Source: Lasiosphaeris hirsuta
Lineage: Eukaryota; Ascomycota; Sordariomycetes; Sordariales; Lasiosphaeriaceae
Assembly (NCBI GenBank): GCA_030549175.1
Contig: JAUKUA010000003.1
Coordinates: forward strand, 62,001 to 126,000
DNA length: 64,000 nucleotides
Direction: 5' to 3'
Shown here: positions 31,044-42,664 of the stretch, piece after piece
How positions within the stretch are numbered: the stretch's first letter is position 1
How the letters are laid out: every line of letters begins with the position of its first letter
Position numbers and translations under genes: made by a program
Notes under the pieces: model-generated
What the model was told of the DNA's origin: nothing
Database searches by the model: none
Seen by the model: the letters and a program-made list of their open reading frames with translations, nothing else

Positions 31044-31678
31044 ATGCCCGTCACCACCGAGATCGACAATGAAGCCATCGCGTTTTCTAAAACTCTCAAC
31101 GATGCGCCGCAAGGCGAAGCCTACGACCGCATGATCTCAGGACATGATGTATAACGCCTTGACCCCAGAGCTTATGGCAGGCAGGTCGGTTCCGCGTGCG
31201 CCAGCTCACCCACAAATACAACAACCACTTCCCCGACGACGCCACACCCGCGTCGCTCGACGCCGACCGCTCAGCCATGCTACAACAAACCTTGGCCGTG
31301 TCGGCAAGGGTGTCTTTATGGAGCCGCCGCTGCAGGTCGACTACGGGTGTAATGTCGCGCTAGGCGAGGGGTTCTACTCCAACTTTGGTCTGGTGATTCT
31401 AGATTGCGGTATTGTTAAGACTGGGGATCACGTTATGATGGAGGGGGGGCCGGCGTATCGATTTTCACCGCGACGGGTTGGAGTATGCGACCGGGGTCAA
31501 GATTGGGCATGATTGCTGGATTGGAGGGAATGTGACCATCATGCCGGGCGTCAAGATTGGGAAGGGGTGCACTAATGGCTCCGGGAGTGTGTTTACCAAG
31601 GATGTGGCTGAGTTTTCTGTCGAGATTGGGTCACCCGCGAGGGTGGTTAAGAGGGTTGAGCCTGTGCCGGACTTGTGA
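31044..31678 (+). pseudogene. Maltose/galactoside O-acetyltransferase-like gene (hexapeptide-repeat family), multiply frameshifted
   Basis: Segments of a NodL/maltose acetyltransferase-type enzyme are readable in different frames. The N-terminal mac-type region has YDRMISG then MMYNALTPELMAG; a middle part has QLTHKYNNHFPDD and GVFMEPPLQVDYGCNVALGE; the C-terminal left-handed beta-helix repeat has HDCWIGGNVTIMPG. Frame changes occur near 31135, 31190, 31300 and 31460, and residues around the expected TATH-containing loop, which carries the catalytic His of this family, are missing. No intron of acceptable size repairs these. Such enzymes transfer acetyl from acetyl-CoA to sugars. This copy is dead. 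A 25-base poly-A tract follows the stop almost at once. Confidence 0.8.
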
Positions 31679-31683
31679 GAAGC

Positions 31684-31708
31684 AAAAAAAAAAAAAAAAA
31701 AAAAAAAA
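31684..31708 (+). repeat. Poly-A tract, 25 bases, directly after the acetyltransferase pseudogene
   Basis: Twenty-five A residues begin about six bases after the TGA of the pseudogene. It could be a simple homopolymer or the tail of a retrocopied messenger. Confidence 0.9.
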
Positions 31709-31742
31709 GACCGTACATTGCCAACGCCGCCTGGCATGGTAG

Positions 31743-32932
31743 CTATAGGGATATCCCCTGTGCGACGAGGCCCCGTCGGACAACCTCCCATGCCACATGC
31801 CACTGCCAAGTAGGATACAACATGAAGAAAACAAGATACACCCACACATACCCAAGCATCCTCCGGAGCAGGCCCGGCTGGCTCTTGACCCGTTTTCCTC
31901 CCCACAACCCCCTCCACACCCTCCCAGCCACAGTCTCGGCATAGCAAACAGCAAAATTCGCCATAAAAAACTTCATCTCTTTCGTTATATCGGGTCTCCC
32001 GAACTGGGCGCAGTTTGCCGCCGCGTGGAACACAACCGAGAAGAGAAACACCCACAGGGCGCGTAAGGCGGGGTGGACTGTGTCCTTATTGCCTTTAAGT
32101 CCCAGGGTGAGACAGGCGAGTGGGAGGTAGGCGTCGGCGAGGCTGCGGTTGAGGCGGTGCCAGAAGACTCCCCAGAAGCGGCGGAGGGAGTAGGCTTCGC
32201 TGATGCTACCGAATAGGGGGGGCCATTCGTGCGGTTCATCCCTGGTTGAGGTTGGTGTTAGAAGGCGTGGAGGAAAAATGAGGATGAGCCATGGGAAACT
32301 TGCCAACGGAGAATGGATATGAAGAGAATGGAAAAGAAGTCGTGCGCCGCGCTGAGTGCCCACCATGTGTAGATCATCCATCTCGTGGTTTCAAAAGCCC
32401 AGAAAAGGAGATGCTCAGAGGAGGGAAGCGGTGTTGGTAAGGGCGTGAGGCTAGCCGATATTGGGATGTCGAGGCTTCTGAAGATTTCCGTTGCGATACG
32501 GACCTCGAGCTGGCAGAGTCGCCAGAGGCCAATGACTCGCAGGCATTTGTTCCCAGCAAAGGCTAAGTAGTCGGTATCGAGCGTTTGAGGTTGGCCGAGG
32601 ATCTCGAGCCGGCGAATGTTGCTCCAGTGCCTCCAGGCCGTTCGCGGGCGCTGGAGGATGGGCAAGGTCTGCATGTCGACCATGGTCCCTTCGATGGCGA
32701 GGAGAGAAAATGCATGCAGAGCGACATTGACCGTAGCAAGCGCCCAGAGCTGAGAAAAGGCAAAGCCGCCATTCCCTGCAGATTTCAGGGCCGCGGCACC
32801 ACTTGCAGCGTTCAGTGCTGCCAGGGCGTACCGGGTTTTGCTTCTGGCAGGGAGCTGGATGGCGAGGCCGAAGAAGACGTAGGCTGAGGTAAAGAAGAAG
32901 AAAAAGACGATGCCCTCACAGCTGAGCAACAT
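31743..32932 (-). CDS. MBOAT_2/wax-synthase-like membrane acyltransferase, 375 aa
   Basis: Exons 32932-32304 and 32241-31743 total 1,128 nt (376 codons). They join only if the 62-nt intron uses a GC donor (GCAAGT) with acceptor ACCAG; the GT three bases inside gives a stop. Across the junction the protein reads ILRW then DEPHEWPPLFG, continuing to RRFWGVFWHRLNR, the signature of fungal wax-synthase-domain (MBOAT_2) enzymes. Several hydrophobic segments indicate a multi-pass membrane protein, beginning with a first span containing VFFFFFTSAYVFFG. Relatives acylate alcohols or secondary metabolites using acyl-CoA. The substrate cannot be inferred and no biosynthetic cluster surrounds it. The frame is open from 32989; ATG 32932 is preferred because a hydrophobic segment follows it directly. 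Confidence 0.82.
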
Positions 32933-33906
32933 CTTGGAAAAAGCTCGTGCGTGAGAGGGAGAGGGGGATAAGGATGACTCGGGCGGCAACGAAAATGGGA
33001 ACTACCCAGGCTCATTTGTTTTGTTGAAGCACCGGACGACTCGAGACTCGGATGCAGCAAAAACTGCAATCATCCCCAACGGGCTGCAATCGCCAATGGG
33101 CTCAAACCGCCGTGCCATGCACCCGACCACCGAAGGGCACTTGCACTTGATGACCGCCCGGTGTGCATGCTCAACCTCAATACGCACAAAACAGGAATGT
33201 AGGATGATTGAGACATGTCTTAGATGGGTCACGGCAGTTGCTGAGCCTTGTGCAACGTGGGGCAAAAGCTTGTTGTCCTTGGCGGTTGTCCTTGGCGGTG
33301 TGTTATTTTGAGCAACTGCAGCGTGTTCCCAGCTTACCGCTGTGAAGAGAGTAAGTAAGCACTTGGTGTCGACCAATCCGCGCATGCGATACGCTGGTGC
33401 CATTGGTCGAACTGCGCAGTGAGATTCCTACGATCGCTGCCAGTGTCGCTCCGTCAAGTGCCGGATTCCGACCTGAGTGCGCGGAGCATCATTTTGGTTC
33501 CAAAATAGGGGGGCTATTTTGTAGCGATGCCAGTATCACAATACCAAGAATCCTCCTGAAGCAGTGAAGCTGCACATGCAACCAGACACGTAACTGAGCC
33601 TTGTTTAGATTCAAGAGGCCGCGTTGTCTGATGCGAGCCTCAGTAGATTGGAGAACAAGCACATTTCGGGTTCGGCTCACATATTATGAACCGTAAATAG
33701 CTGGAGGTATGGCGCTGAATGTGTATATATGGCATGGCAAGAACCCAGAGAGAACACCATTCAATTCATCATCCAACTCATCCAAACCAACAAGCCGTCA
33801 AGCAAACTGCAGTCATTATTTTAGCATTTGCCCCGTCCTAAACACCAACTCGAACCTTCTGCATCCCAACCTCAACCTCATTCAAGGTACCCACACAACC
33901 GAAAAC
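32933..33906. other. Divergent intergenic region
   Basis: Lies between the starts of the MBOAT_2 gene and the 197-aa gene. No gene recognised. A T/A-rich stretch with GTGTATATATGG near 33720 may be a promoter element of the plus-strand gene. Confidence 0.4.
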
Positions 33907-34559
33907 ATGCCTTCCAACCCTCAGACCATCAACGTCGCCGTCGCCGGCACCGGCAACAACGTGGTTGTCAACGGCCGCCGCGCCTTTGACTCGTCGGTTC
34001 CTTCTCGCATCATGGTCAGGGGCCTGCCCGGCCGGGACGTTCCCCAGGTTACACCCGGGACAGGGACCGGGACCGGCGGCCCGGGCGGAGTCCAGATTGC
34101 ACCCGGGAGCAGCGGCCCGGGCCAGTGGATGCCACGCGGCGGCAGCTTCTGCGGCGTGCCTGACGCCGTCTTCGACCTCTGCGGAAACTCTTTCCTTATC
34201 AACGGGTATAATGTCACGACTTCGTTTGAGGGTGGTGGTATGTTATCCCTCAGCCTTCACATTTCCTAATGATCATGAGCGTTCTGACTCCATTAGTTGG
34301 CAAATTCGACGACGTCCCCGTTGCTTGCGTCACACTCGTCTCGAACCTAGGCGCCTCGTGCCCGGGCGAAGGCGTCCGCCCGACCTTTTGCGGTGCCGAC
34401 TGCATCGAGTACAAGGGAATCGACGCCGGCCTCTGGGGCTGGTTCACCGAGACGCTCGAGAGGGTCTTTACCTATCAGTATGCCCAGCTCAATGGCAAGA
34501 TGTCTGGTGGCAACGCGCCGTCCGGCAAGCCCCCTGGCAACTCTAATGGCTCGGCCTAG
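33907..34559 (+). CDS. Hypothetical 197-aa cysteine-containing protein, two exons
   Basis: Exons 33907-34237 and 34297-34559 join through a 59-nt GTATGT...CATTAG intron, giving 198 codons. The N-terminal half is Gly/Pro-rich (repeated GTGTG and PGG), the C-terminal half more compact, with six to seven cysteines and a closing NGKMSGGNAPSGKPPG-type tail. No signal peptide is visible, so secretion is not indicated. A T-rich block follows the stop. No known family recognised. The intact spliced frame supports a real gene. Confidence 0.7.
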
Positions 34560-34989
34560 ACACTGTGGGAACGAACTGATGAGGAGGATTATGACGGTTA
34601 GCTTTTGGATTTCGCATTTTCTGCTTTCCCTTTTTTTTTTTTGGGAGTTCCTGGCACTAGGCACGACATTCCTTTTCATTACTTCCTTTTGTCATGCATG
34701 GGATATAAGGCGAGGTTGGGTTACTAGATGCATTAAAGAGAGTCGTTGGGATAAGTTGGGAAAAATGATGGACGAGCGTCCAGAATCATACATGTACGCT
34801 CCTTCATGATATTTCAAGCTTCGTAATAAAAAGTACAAGCGAAATTACTTCAGGGTAAACCCCAAAGACCTCTGCGTCATCATCTGCAAGCCTCCATCAC
34901 CCACCACCCGCCTCATCAATCACCAAGCCTCCATCATCCACTCTTTTCTCAACGATTGGCATCCTCTCGCATTTTTGGGGCCGCCGTAC
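34560..34989. other. Intergenic, no gene seen
   Basis: 3' flank of the 197-aa gene followed by a CATC/CCTCC-rich low-complexity stretch. Confidence 0.4.
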
Positions 34990-35505
34990 GGATAAGTCGT
35001 TTGAGTGAGCACGTAGGACGACTTTCCTCCCGCTTCATAAGCGTGTAATACGTCTTATACTCGGTCACGATATGCTCGAGAGGGGGAGATTTCTGCATCT
35101 CGGCAGCAGGGTCGTCTTTCCACTGCTCGGGTATCTTGAAACTCGGGTCCAGGTTATGTCAGTTCAATACCACGTTGAAATAGGCTAGGATAAGGTGGCA
35201 TTTACCGCACTCCGTGGCCACTTCCACCCACAAGGTAAGGTGGTAGGCAATGGGTATTAAGCGGTCCGGGTCCATGTTGCTCAGGTAAAGCTTTGCGCAA
35301 AGCCTGTTGGCTGTCTTGGAAAGCTTTTGCTCCGTTTGGTAGTCGCTAGGGATTGTTAGCCACTTGCGCACCATTTTGGTGATGTCCTCTCGGCGACGCA
35401 ACATGTCGAAAGGCAATAAGGTCCAATGAGGACGGCATGTCGTAAAGAGTAGGCGGAGCAGCCATACTCCAGCCTTCTACTGCGCTGGCCGGGTGCTTGA
35501 GATCC
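34990..35505 (-). pseudogene. Probable decayed gene fragment, unknown family
   Basis: Minus-strand coding-like stretches lie in two frames: MVRKWLTIPSDYQTEQKL and IPIAYHLTLWVEVATECG near 35400-35200, then DPSFKIPEQWKDDPAAEM and LEHIVTEYKTYYTL near 35140-35050. An intron near 35150-35200 might connect them, but the upstream start is disrupted. The composition looks genuinely coding, yet the product is not recognised. Confidence 0.35.
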
Positions 35506-36549
35506 ATGATCAATTTGCAGTGGAAATTTGGTGTTGTGGGGGGAAAGAATTGTAAGTCGGGGCCAGATTTGTGCGGTGGGAAGCGTGAGAAAATGAATCC
35601 TCATTTCTGGAAAAGTCTGGGGAAGGGCGTGGCAGCCTCAGAGGTGTGACTGACTCAAGCATGACCAGCACAGTGAATGGGACAAGTTGCCCGGCTGGTT
35701 GGTCATTCTCAGTGATACAGCGGCAGCATGCACAACCCGCTGTGGTTTGTCCCGAGGAGGGTATCGGTTAGCTTCGGGTGGATTATCACAAACTCATGGG
35801 TGCAACAGTGCACGCACCAGGAGGATCGATGCGGCAAGCATATTCGTCGAGGTATTCTCCATCTACCACATCAGCGATCAACGGGATTCGGGAGCCGCTG
35901 GGATTAGTATGAGGAATGCGGAGATACCCGCAAGTTACTGTCTTTGGAAGCAAGTGATTTTGTGCCGTAAACGCCTGACTCTGTCCATCGTAGATCTTTT
36001 AGAAAGGTCATATAAGAACGGGGGCGTCTAAGGACGCTCTAGTGAGAGGACTTATAGCTCCGTCCGGCACCGTGTCTGAGTCGCAAGCGGGAAACTCAGG
36101 GGTAGAGTTTCGTGCGAAATGCAGTGCGCCCAGGTCTACGCGAGCGTTAGCATCGTGGTTTACCCCACCTGCCAGCTCATGGGAGCGTAGTGACTGGCCG
36201 CGGCATTTCCCCCGACTAAGCGCGTTACTGTGGCTTTTCGCGCGAGGAGGTGGGAGAGCAGGAACAGGACGACGAGGGCCACGCTCAAATTCGACGAGCC
36301 CTTGAGATTCATGAATATGAAAAAAATGAGTCGGCGCTTCGAAGCAATGCATCTTCAGTCCTATTCTGCTATTTGCAAAGCCCATTGACCCTTGCCCGAA
36401 AGAATGCCCCGAATTGTTTGGTGCTGTCTGGTTATATGGAAAGATGTAGTGCCGTAGCCCTGCGCAAGGTTGGGGTCGGCCTAAAGCGGCAGTTTGCACA
36501 CCTTCTCTACCTCTTCACCCATAACAACACGCTGTGACCGCTTCAGAGT
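35506..36549. other. Gene-poor stretch
   Basis: Only short frames on both strands, none with domain features. Confidence 0.35.
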
Positions 36550-36960
36550 TTGGCCAGGCTGTAGAAATTTTAGACTTCCGCGTACTTAGTCGGAAAGTTG
36601 TCGTAGGAGGGCACCTTTGATCCCTCGGCCTGGAGTTGGTCAATAATCCAAGACTGGGGGACAGGTTGACCTAGGCCAAGTCAGTTAAGTGATGGCGCAG
36701 CACATGAGGAATCAAGAGACTTACCGCATTCCTTGATCAAGCCGATCCAAACTGCAAGGGTGAAGGCTTGCGCGGTGATCATCCCGGGCGTGGTGGCTTC
36801 ATTTTGGTAGAGGTAATGGCATTAGTCGTAGGCAGCTCTGAGAATTACTCACTCCATTTCAATCTCGTTGACAAGTGCCCTTGGCTCGACCGACTATGCT
36901 ATGACATGTTTGCGGTGCTGTCGGTAGAGCTGGGGTAAGGAAAGAATTGATGACCGCAAA
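36550..36960 (-). pseudogene. Orphan exons resembling the 3' end of a gene
   Basis: On the minus strand a segment reading MITAQAFTLAVWIGLIKECG is followed by a GTAAGT...GGCCTAG intron and then VPQSWIIDQLQAEGSK, ending in a TAA near 36570. The wording ATECG/IKECG and PEQW/PQSW resembles the fragment at 34990-35505, so these may be relics of two related copies. No complete gene could be built. Confidence 0.35.
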
Positions 36961-38791
36961 TTGAGAAGAGAGCTGCTATCGTGGGCCTCCCAGAAAATTA
37001 CCGTACTTGCGGTTGGCAATTGCGGTTGGTAATTGCGGTTGGCGATTAGTTGGCCGTAATGGTTGATTTGCAAGATTGCTGTTATGGAGAGAATGTCTGC
37101 GAGGACAGGAAAGTTTTGTGTTGGCAGGCGCATTATATTGAGCGAGCCTAGAAATTTTAGTCTCCTTTGGGCTCGCTTTGACGTGGCCAGGAGAGACAGG
37201 CCCCCGGACCTGGAGGATTTTGCTTAGTGAGGGCGGCGCACAGACTAGCTATCCAGACAAAAACCTACAGTGAGCTTCACCTGGCACTCGGGCGCTAATG
37301 ACAGACGGCATGACATGACGCACACTTGACTCTCGCACCGTGTGACGCCATGGTGGCAGCACTCTTGCTGCTGCGGTTGCCCTGAGAATCGGGTACCGCA
37401 TGCGCCGCCGAAACTCCAACACATTTGGTGGTGGGTGCCGAAAGCCATGTATATGCCTCAAAGGTGGGTACTCCTCGTTGTAGGCTGGGTGCTCAGGACA
37501 AATGCATAAAGGGGGTGACCTGCAATGCCGCCGCTATGCTGAGGAGAAGCCATAGTCAGGACTATGACGCCTATACTCCTACTTCTTTTTAGATCATTAC
37601 AATTCACTTCCAACGCAGTCAAAGCCCATGCAGCCAGCCATTGACCCCGTCATACGTACTAGGGGATGGCGGCAATCACGGTCATTGAAGCAATAGAGAG
37701 AAAGACAATATAATGTGGGATAATGATGAGCATTCATTTATTTGAGTCCAAAATTCCCAAAAAAAAACTCCAGCAATCTCTGTCCATGTCCACCATTAGT
37801 CTTTTAGAGCCATTTAGGCTCCAAGGGCCTCCTCAGCCCACTGGGAAACGTATGCCTCCTCGCCCGGCTTTCCCCCATCTCCAAAATTCGAGAGAGCAGA
37901 AGGGCACCAAGTGCCTTTTCTCCCTCCTCCTTTCTCACTTTGATGAATTTAAGTTCCTAGAAGCTGATATCGAAAGCCCGGAGTCGAAGAGAGGCCGAGG
38001 AAACTCTTCGTTGGTTTGCAGCATAACGTGACTACATCTACGCGCATTAAGTCTACTTCTCGGGCTCCTCAAGCATCTCGGTTGGGGGTTCCATTTCTTT
38101 GTTGCGTGGGTTGAAGCGGATGCTATCAATCAATGCAAGGTAAGGTACAGGTATAGGCATTCGTTAACTTAGAAGTCGTCGTCCGTTGTCCTTAGGCCTT
38201 CCATGGCCCCTGAGTGCCAAGAAACCCCGCCAGGATCCCCGCGCCCTGCAGTTCAGCCGGCAATCCACCGTTTTTTTTTTTAGCGGGCGCCCCTGAGCCC
38301 TGAGCGGGCCGCCCCGCCTGGAAAGTTGCAACTCGTTCCAAAAACGGCAATCTATTTACCAACCCTTATCCAGGCATCACCCACACGGCACACCGCCAAA
38401 TCCCAACCACCCCTTTCCCAACCACACTCTCACCGAATCCGAAGATGCCGCAAACCCTCATCCAACGACACGACGCCAGGAAACATTCTCTTCAACGCCG
38501 CTAAAACCGCCTCCGGGTAAAATATCGGTGAGGATGATTTCAATGTCGGACAGCTGAAGTGAAAAGGTGGGTACTGCCCCCGACCCTCTGTGCATTAACT
38601 ACAGTTCTCGTTGGTTAGCCGTGAAATAAACGCGAAATTCGGGCTCCCCATATTTCAGGGGAAAACCCAGATTCGGCGTACTGATTACCGCTCCAGACTC
38701 GAAAGAGGGGCATGATGACCCTAGAAGGAGAAAAACGGCACTTCAGACAACGCTAACGGTGTTTTGTAGATGACAGTAGACGCGCTTTCTA
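36961..38791. other. Gene-poor stretch with short tandem repeats
   Basis: A GCGGTTGGYAATT-type unit is repeated about three times near 37010-37050. No gene supported. Confidence 0.4.
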
Positions 38792-40234
38792 CACCTCCGC
38801 CGGGGTAATAAAAGTTAGCGCAGTTACAACGCAGGGGGCCGCCAGCGCTAGTGGCGTGGATTAGTCAGTCATTACCACCAAGTCACTCTTCTCGTAATTT
38901 CTACGAGAGGGTACTTAAATTTAATGCAGCATTTCAAGTATTTGCATCTCTGGTGTTCACCATCGCTGCTGCCGCTATATAGATATTTGCGATCTTCTCA
39001 ACAGCCCCCAGGCCCAGGAACCTGTTTACAACCCTCCACAAAACCCTTCTGTTCGTCAACAGCACCTCCTTGATCTACAACGTCGCCGCAAAAAACCGTT
39101 CTTCTGAACAGACTCGCGATCAGAAGATTGAGATTCGTGCTTTGAAAAATCACGCCAAGTGGGATTACCAGGCAATTACAGAAGCTACACACCATACACA
39201 ACGTCAAGTACAACTTACTTGTATAACATCTTTAACTCCAAGAAAAAACCAAGCTAGCCGAAAGAATATCATCAACACCCCACAAAAACAACAGCTGAAG
39301 GCTTAGTTAGAAGAAGATGGCTTTCATCGGAATATTTCTTGGACAGATCTCCGTTATTTCCTCCCTCCTTCCTTTACTTCTTTTAGAGAATATGCTCTTT
39401 CTTCTGCTCTCCGAGCCCTTAGATTCCAAAGGAGGAAACACCCCGTCGTATTTCCCGGACAGATACAAACAAGAGAAAACGAGTACAATTCGCCCAAGAA
39501 CAACTTGACTTTCGACCAAAGCTAGAAAATTGGGAAGATTTCGTTGCTTCTGACGAAACATGGGCGACAAATGACCCAATGTGAAAGAAATAGATTACAG
39601 TTCATGAGACTGAAGATCCAGTTGCTTGGGCTCTCCTCCGAGGAAAACCACAAAGTTGGATATTCTGGGCTTCATTTGCTGGTCGGAAGAAAGGCCCTTC
39701 TTTTTTTGGGAAAAGAAATAGGGAGGTATCACTGCCCATAAATATATCTTTTTTATCCTTCCTATAGTTATATATTTCTTCCGATATAACATTGAAGTAC
39801 GAGTTTTTCAACACGATAATGCCTCTTCTCATCGAGCGAAGATCACCAAGACCGCACTCCGTTTGTTGGGCATCCCAACTGTTCGCTGGCCTGCAAATAG
39901 CCCCGATTTAAACCCGATTGAAAGTATCTGGCATTAGATAAAGAATTGGATAGAGATCAATTATAATATCCAAAATCTCTCTATCAAAGAGTTGAGGAAA
40001 GTAGTTGAAGACGCATGGGAAGCAGTATCTGAAGATTTTTTGTTGGAGTTGGCACATTCGATGCCTCGCCGGTTGGGATTAGTAATTGAGAATAGAGGAG
40101 AAAATATTCCATACTAATTCTCTATAGTAAAATGTATAGATTTGTATGTACCTCTACTTGCCCCCTCTTGAACAAATTAGGTATAGCTAGGGCTGTGAAG
40201 TCACACGTTAACTTTTATTACCCTTGCGGAGGTG
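38792..40234 (+). mobile_element. Tc1/mariner-type DNA transposon, 1,443 bp, inactivated
   Basis: Inverted ends read CACCTCCGC...GGTAATAAAAGTTA on the left, matched by its reverse complement at 40205-40234. Both are flanked by TA (38790-38791 and 40235-40236), the target duplication of this superfamily. Inside is a plus-strand transposase with a DD34E catalytic region, broken by stops. Size and ends fit a full-length fungal Tc1/impala-like element. Confidence 0.88.
39803..40117 (+). pseudogene. Tc1-type transposase, catalytic C-terminal part, stop-interrupted
   Basis: The frame reads HDNASSH, then 34 residues on WPANSPDLNPIES, giving the second Asp and the Glu of a DD34E triad. The first Asp is probably in SDETW near 39555, in another frame. 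A TAG at 39935-39937 interrupts the frame right after the W of the SIW segment. The C-terminus (MPRRLGLVIENRG) continues to the TAA at 40115-40117. Upstream transposase sequence from about 39060 is frame-broken. The element cannot encode an active enzyme. Confidence 0.85.
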
Positions 40235-40236
40235 TA

Positions 40237-41756
40237 GCGCGATTCCAAACCCACTGACGTCACCTACTCCTTATGTAGGTATGTCCCCATAATCAATTGT
40301 CCTTCCCGACTCTTCCCCTCAGCAATTTGATCCCCTTCCTTTGGGCACATGCAACCATCCATCTGTTCTAAGCAGGTGCATTTATTATTTTCCCTAAGCT
40401 TGAGATCTGGGATTATTTTGGATACATGCATAACCTCGGACTATGCAACTATTTTGTCATGCACCCCGACTGTGACACAGGACAGTCACCGAGACTGGGG
40501 TGTGGCAATCACAAGGCGTGTCACCTTCGGTGTAACCGAAGTGCAGAGCTATGATCTAGATCAACTCAACCGTCCACTCCAGGCCGGCAATGGTGTTAGT
40601 CTGACTCAGAGCTTTCACACGAAGTGAGGGAGATGATCTTCGTAACGCAAAGTCCTAGTAGTTGTGGGAGAGAAGGTAGATGTAGGGAGATAGAACGACC
40701 ACAAGGAAGATGACAGACGATACTTCGCAACTACAAGTCAATAAGAAACAGAAGGGTTCACAAGGTTGTATTACTCCTCAACTTCACTGAAGTTCAACTG
40801 ATAATCTTTCTAAGCTGTTTCCAAAAAGGACTAGGGAGCTTCTTCCTCTCAAGGATCTGTCGTAGGGCCCTCGTCTCTTTTATGGAGACTATGTATAACA
40901 TATAAAGATACCAAGATACATGAAGATCCTTCCTTAGCCGCTTCATCGGTCCGGGGCCTTAGCCGCCCGTTTCTCACGTCCTACCAATTAGGATTCCTAC
41001 CAAGTATTACTGACCTTCCCTTCGATAGTCCATGGCCGATATTAGTACTAACTCCGATGATGTGGTATTCACGACCACGGAGGTTCCTTCACGTCCTTGG
41101 TACTTACGTCGAATGACGATGGTTCCCTTCATGACTCCTTGGGACCCGGTTGGGTTTGGCTACAGCCACTTGTCACCACTGAGGCTAGACTCCGGAGAAC
41201 GTCGGGGTTCAGGTTGTCCACTGGAACCGTTGCGATAACTAGGAGGCCTGTCCTTGAAAGTCCTGCTGGAACATCATGTGGGTCTCCTGGCTGGCTAATG
41301 CAGCTTCCGACCACGATGCTGAGGTTGTGTGGCTGCTCGTGCCAAACCTGAGGTCTGGTGACGTTGCAGCCTGCGAGCTAGACCCTCGTGGTGGGCCGGC
41401 TCGACTTGTGAATGGTGTTTGGGATCCCGGCCTAGGCCGAGGACCCATCGACCTGCGTGCGGGCCCGGGGGTCCCTGGTCGCGCCCGGATTGTGGTGTGT
41501 ATACGTGTCCCACAGGTTGAGCCACGATGTGGCCACCGTTGTGGCTATCCCGGTGGACCCAGGTCAAGGGGGCGATCCCCCTTGTCGACCCTAGGTGAGT
41601 CCACCAGTGTGACACTTATATATAAGTTTCTTCTTGGACCACTGCTTACTGTATATATGGCGACTTATAGTTTAAGGGCTGACGAAACTATCATACTCTA
41701 GCATTAGGAACCACTGTATCTCGTCAAGATAAAGATCCGGCTTATCCCTCAACAAG
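40237..41756. other. Gene-free region, possibly retrotransposon LTR relics
   Basis: About 40590-41700 begins with TGTTAGTCTGACTC, which is reminiscent of fungal LTR ends, and has no coding potential of note. I could not find a second copy or a clear CA end, so the LTR idea is weak. Confidence 0.25.
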
Positions 41757-42089
41757 TTAAACACCTTCTATTCGGCCGTCAGTTGGTATTATGCAATTAG
41801 GGATAGCCTTATATACATCCATAGCCCAGGGGGCTAGCATCAGACTGTTCTGTAAGGTCTTTACCTCTGTAAAAGGAGAGCCAGTAAGCTTGTATTTGGC
41901 CCTGTATCTACATACTTGGTGGATGCCGACGCCAACTTCTGCGGCAATGGCTTTTGCAGAGAGGCCTTCCACTACCATTAGGTAAATCACCGCCCTCTGA
42001 AGCTTATTGGTATAGCAAACCATCGCTGCGGACAGCTTGCATGCGATAGAATACACAGATATTGGTGGATGTGCGTCAAATGGCCGCAA
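41757..42089 (-). pseudogene. Transposase N-terminal helix-turn-helix fragment
   Basis: A 110-codon frame contains a helix-turn-helix of Tc1/mariner type (GLSAKAIAAEVGVG followed by QVCRYRAKYKLTGSP) but no catalytic domain. It is a truncated relic of a second transposon. Confidence 0.6.
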
Positions 42090-42352
42090 TTGCAGTCAAT
42101 TAGAGAATGAAGCTGTATTGTTACAGTTGTCTGGTGTCGCAAAATTATCAACGCGTTGGCGGCGCCACGCACTAGCGCGCTTTTTCAAAAGGAGCTTGGT
42201 GCTTGAGATTGACAGTACCTCGGAGACAGGGGAAGGAGATCGTTCGATGTGGCGGTGTTGAGAAATTGGTGCCAAAACAGGTATAAATACATCGAAAAAT
42301 TCTGGTTTGGCATTTTTGAGCCACTTTTTGGTGAACCTAGAGACCGCCGGCC

Positions 42353-42598
42353 GTGCAGCCGATCTGGGCCTTTGCACACAGTGTCTGCATCATCTCCCTC
42401 GTCGGAACGCTCCAGTCCATCCGCGGCATGGCACTCGCCGACCGCGCCACTATTTCTATGGCGTCTTGGACCATGGCCGAGATCAACGTTGCCGTAATAT
42501 GCGCCTGTTTTGTCACCATCAATCCTGTCTTGCCGCAAATGTTCCCCAGAATCTGGGATGGCGCCGGATACAGGGTCCTCCGACGTGCCGGTTGTTGA
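42353..42598 (+). pseudogene. Fragment of a fungal rhodopsin-domain integral membrane protein
   Basis: The frame contains a transmembrane-like start (FAHSVCIISLVGTLQSI), then ASWTMAEINVAVICACF and a Pro/Phe-rich end (PVLPQMFPRIW). This matches the last helices of the large fungal 'integral membrane/rhodopsin domain' family. About 80 residues of an expected 300 or more remain. It lies between transposon debris and the 3' end of the giant HET fusion gene. Confidence 0.55.
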
Positions 42599-42664
42599 TA
42601 CGATTGGGCATGCGCAGCGCAGGGTCCGTCCCACCTTGACGAGTATCGCAACCTCTATTCTAGG

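Noticed and set aside
40590..41700. Possible LTR of a retrotransposon
   Set aside because: A TG-type start is visible, but no matching second copy, clear CA end or target duplication could be found within the window; kept only as a low-confidence note.
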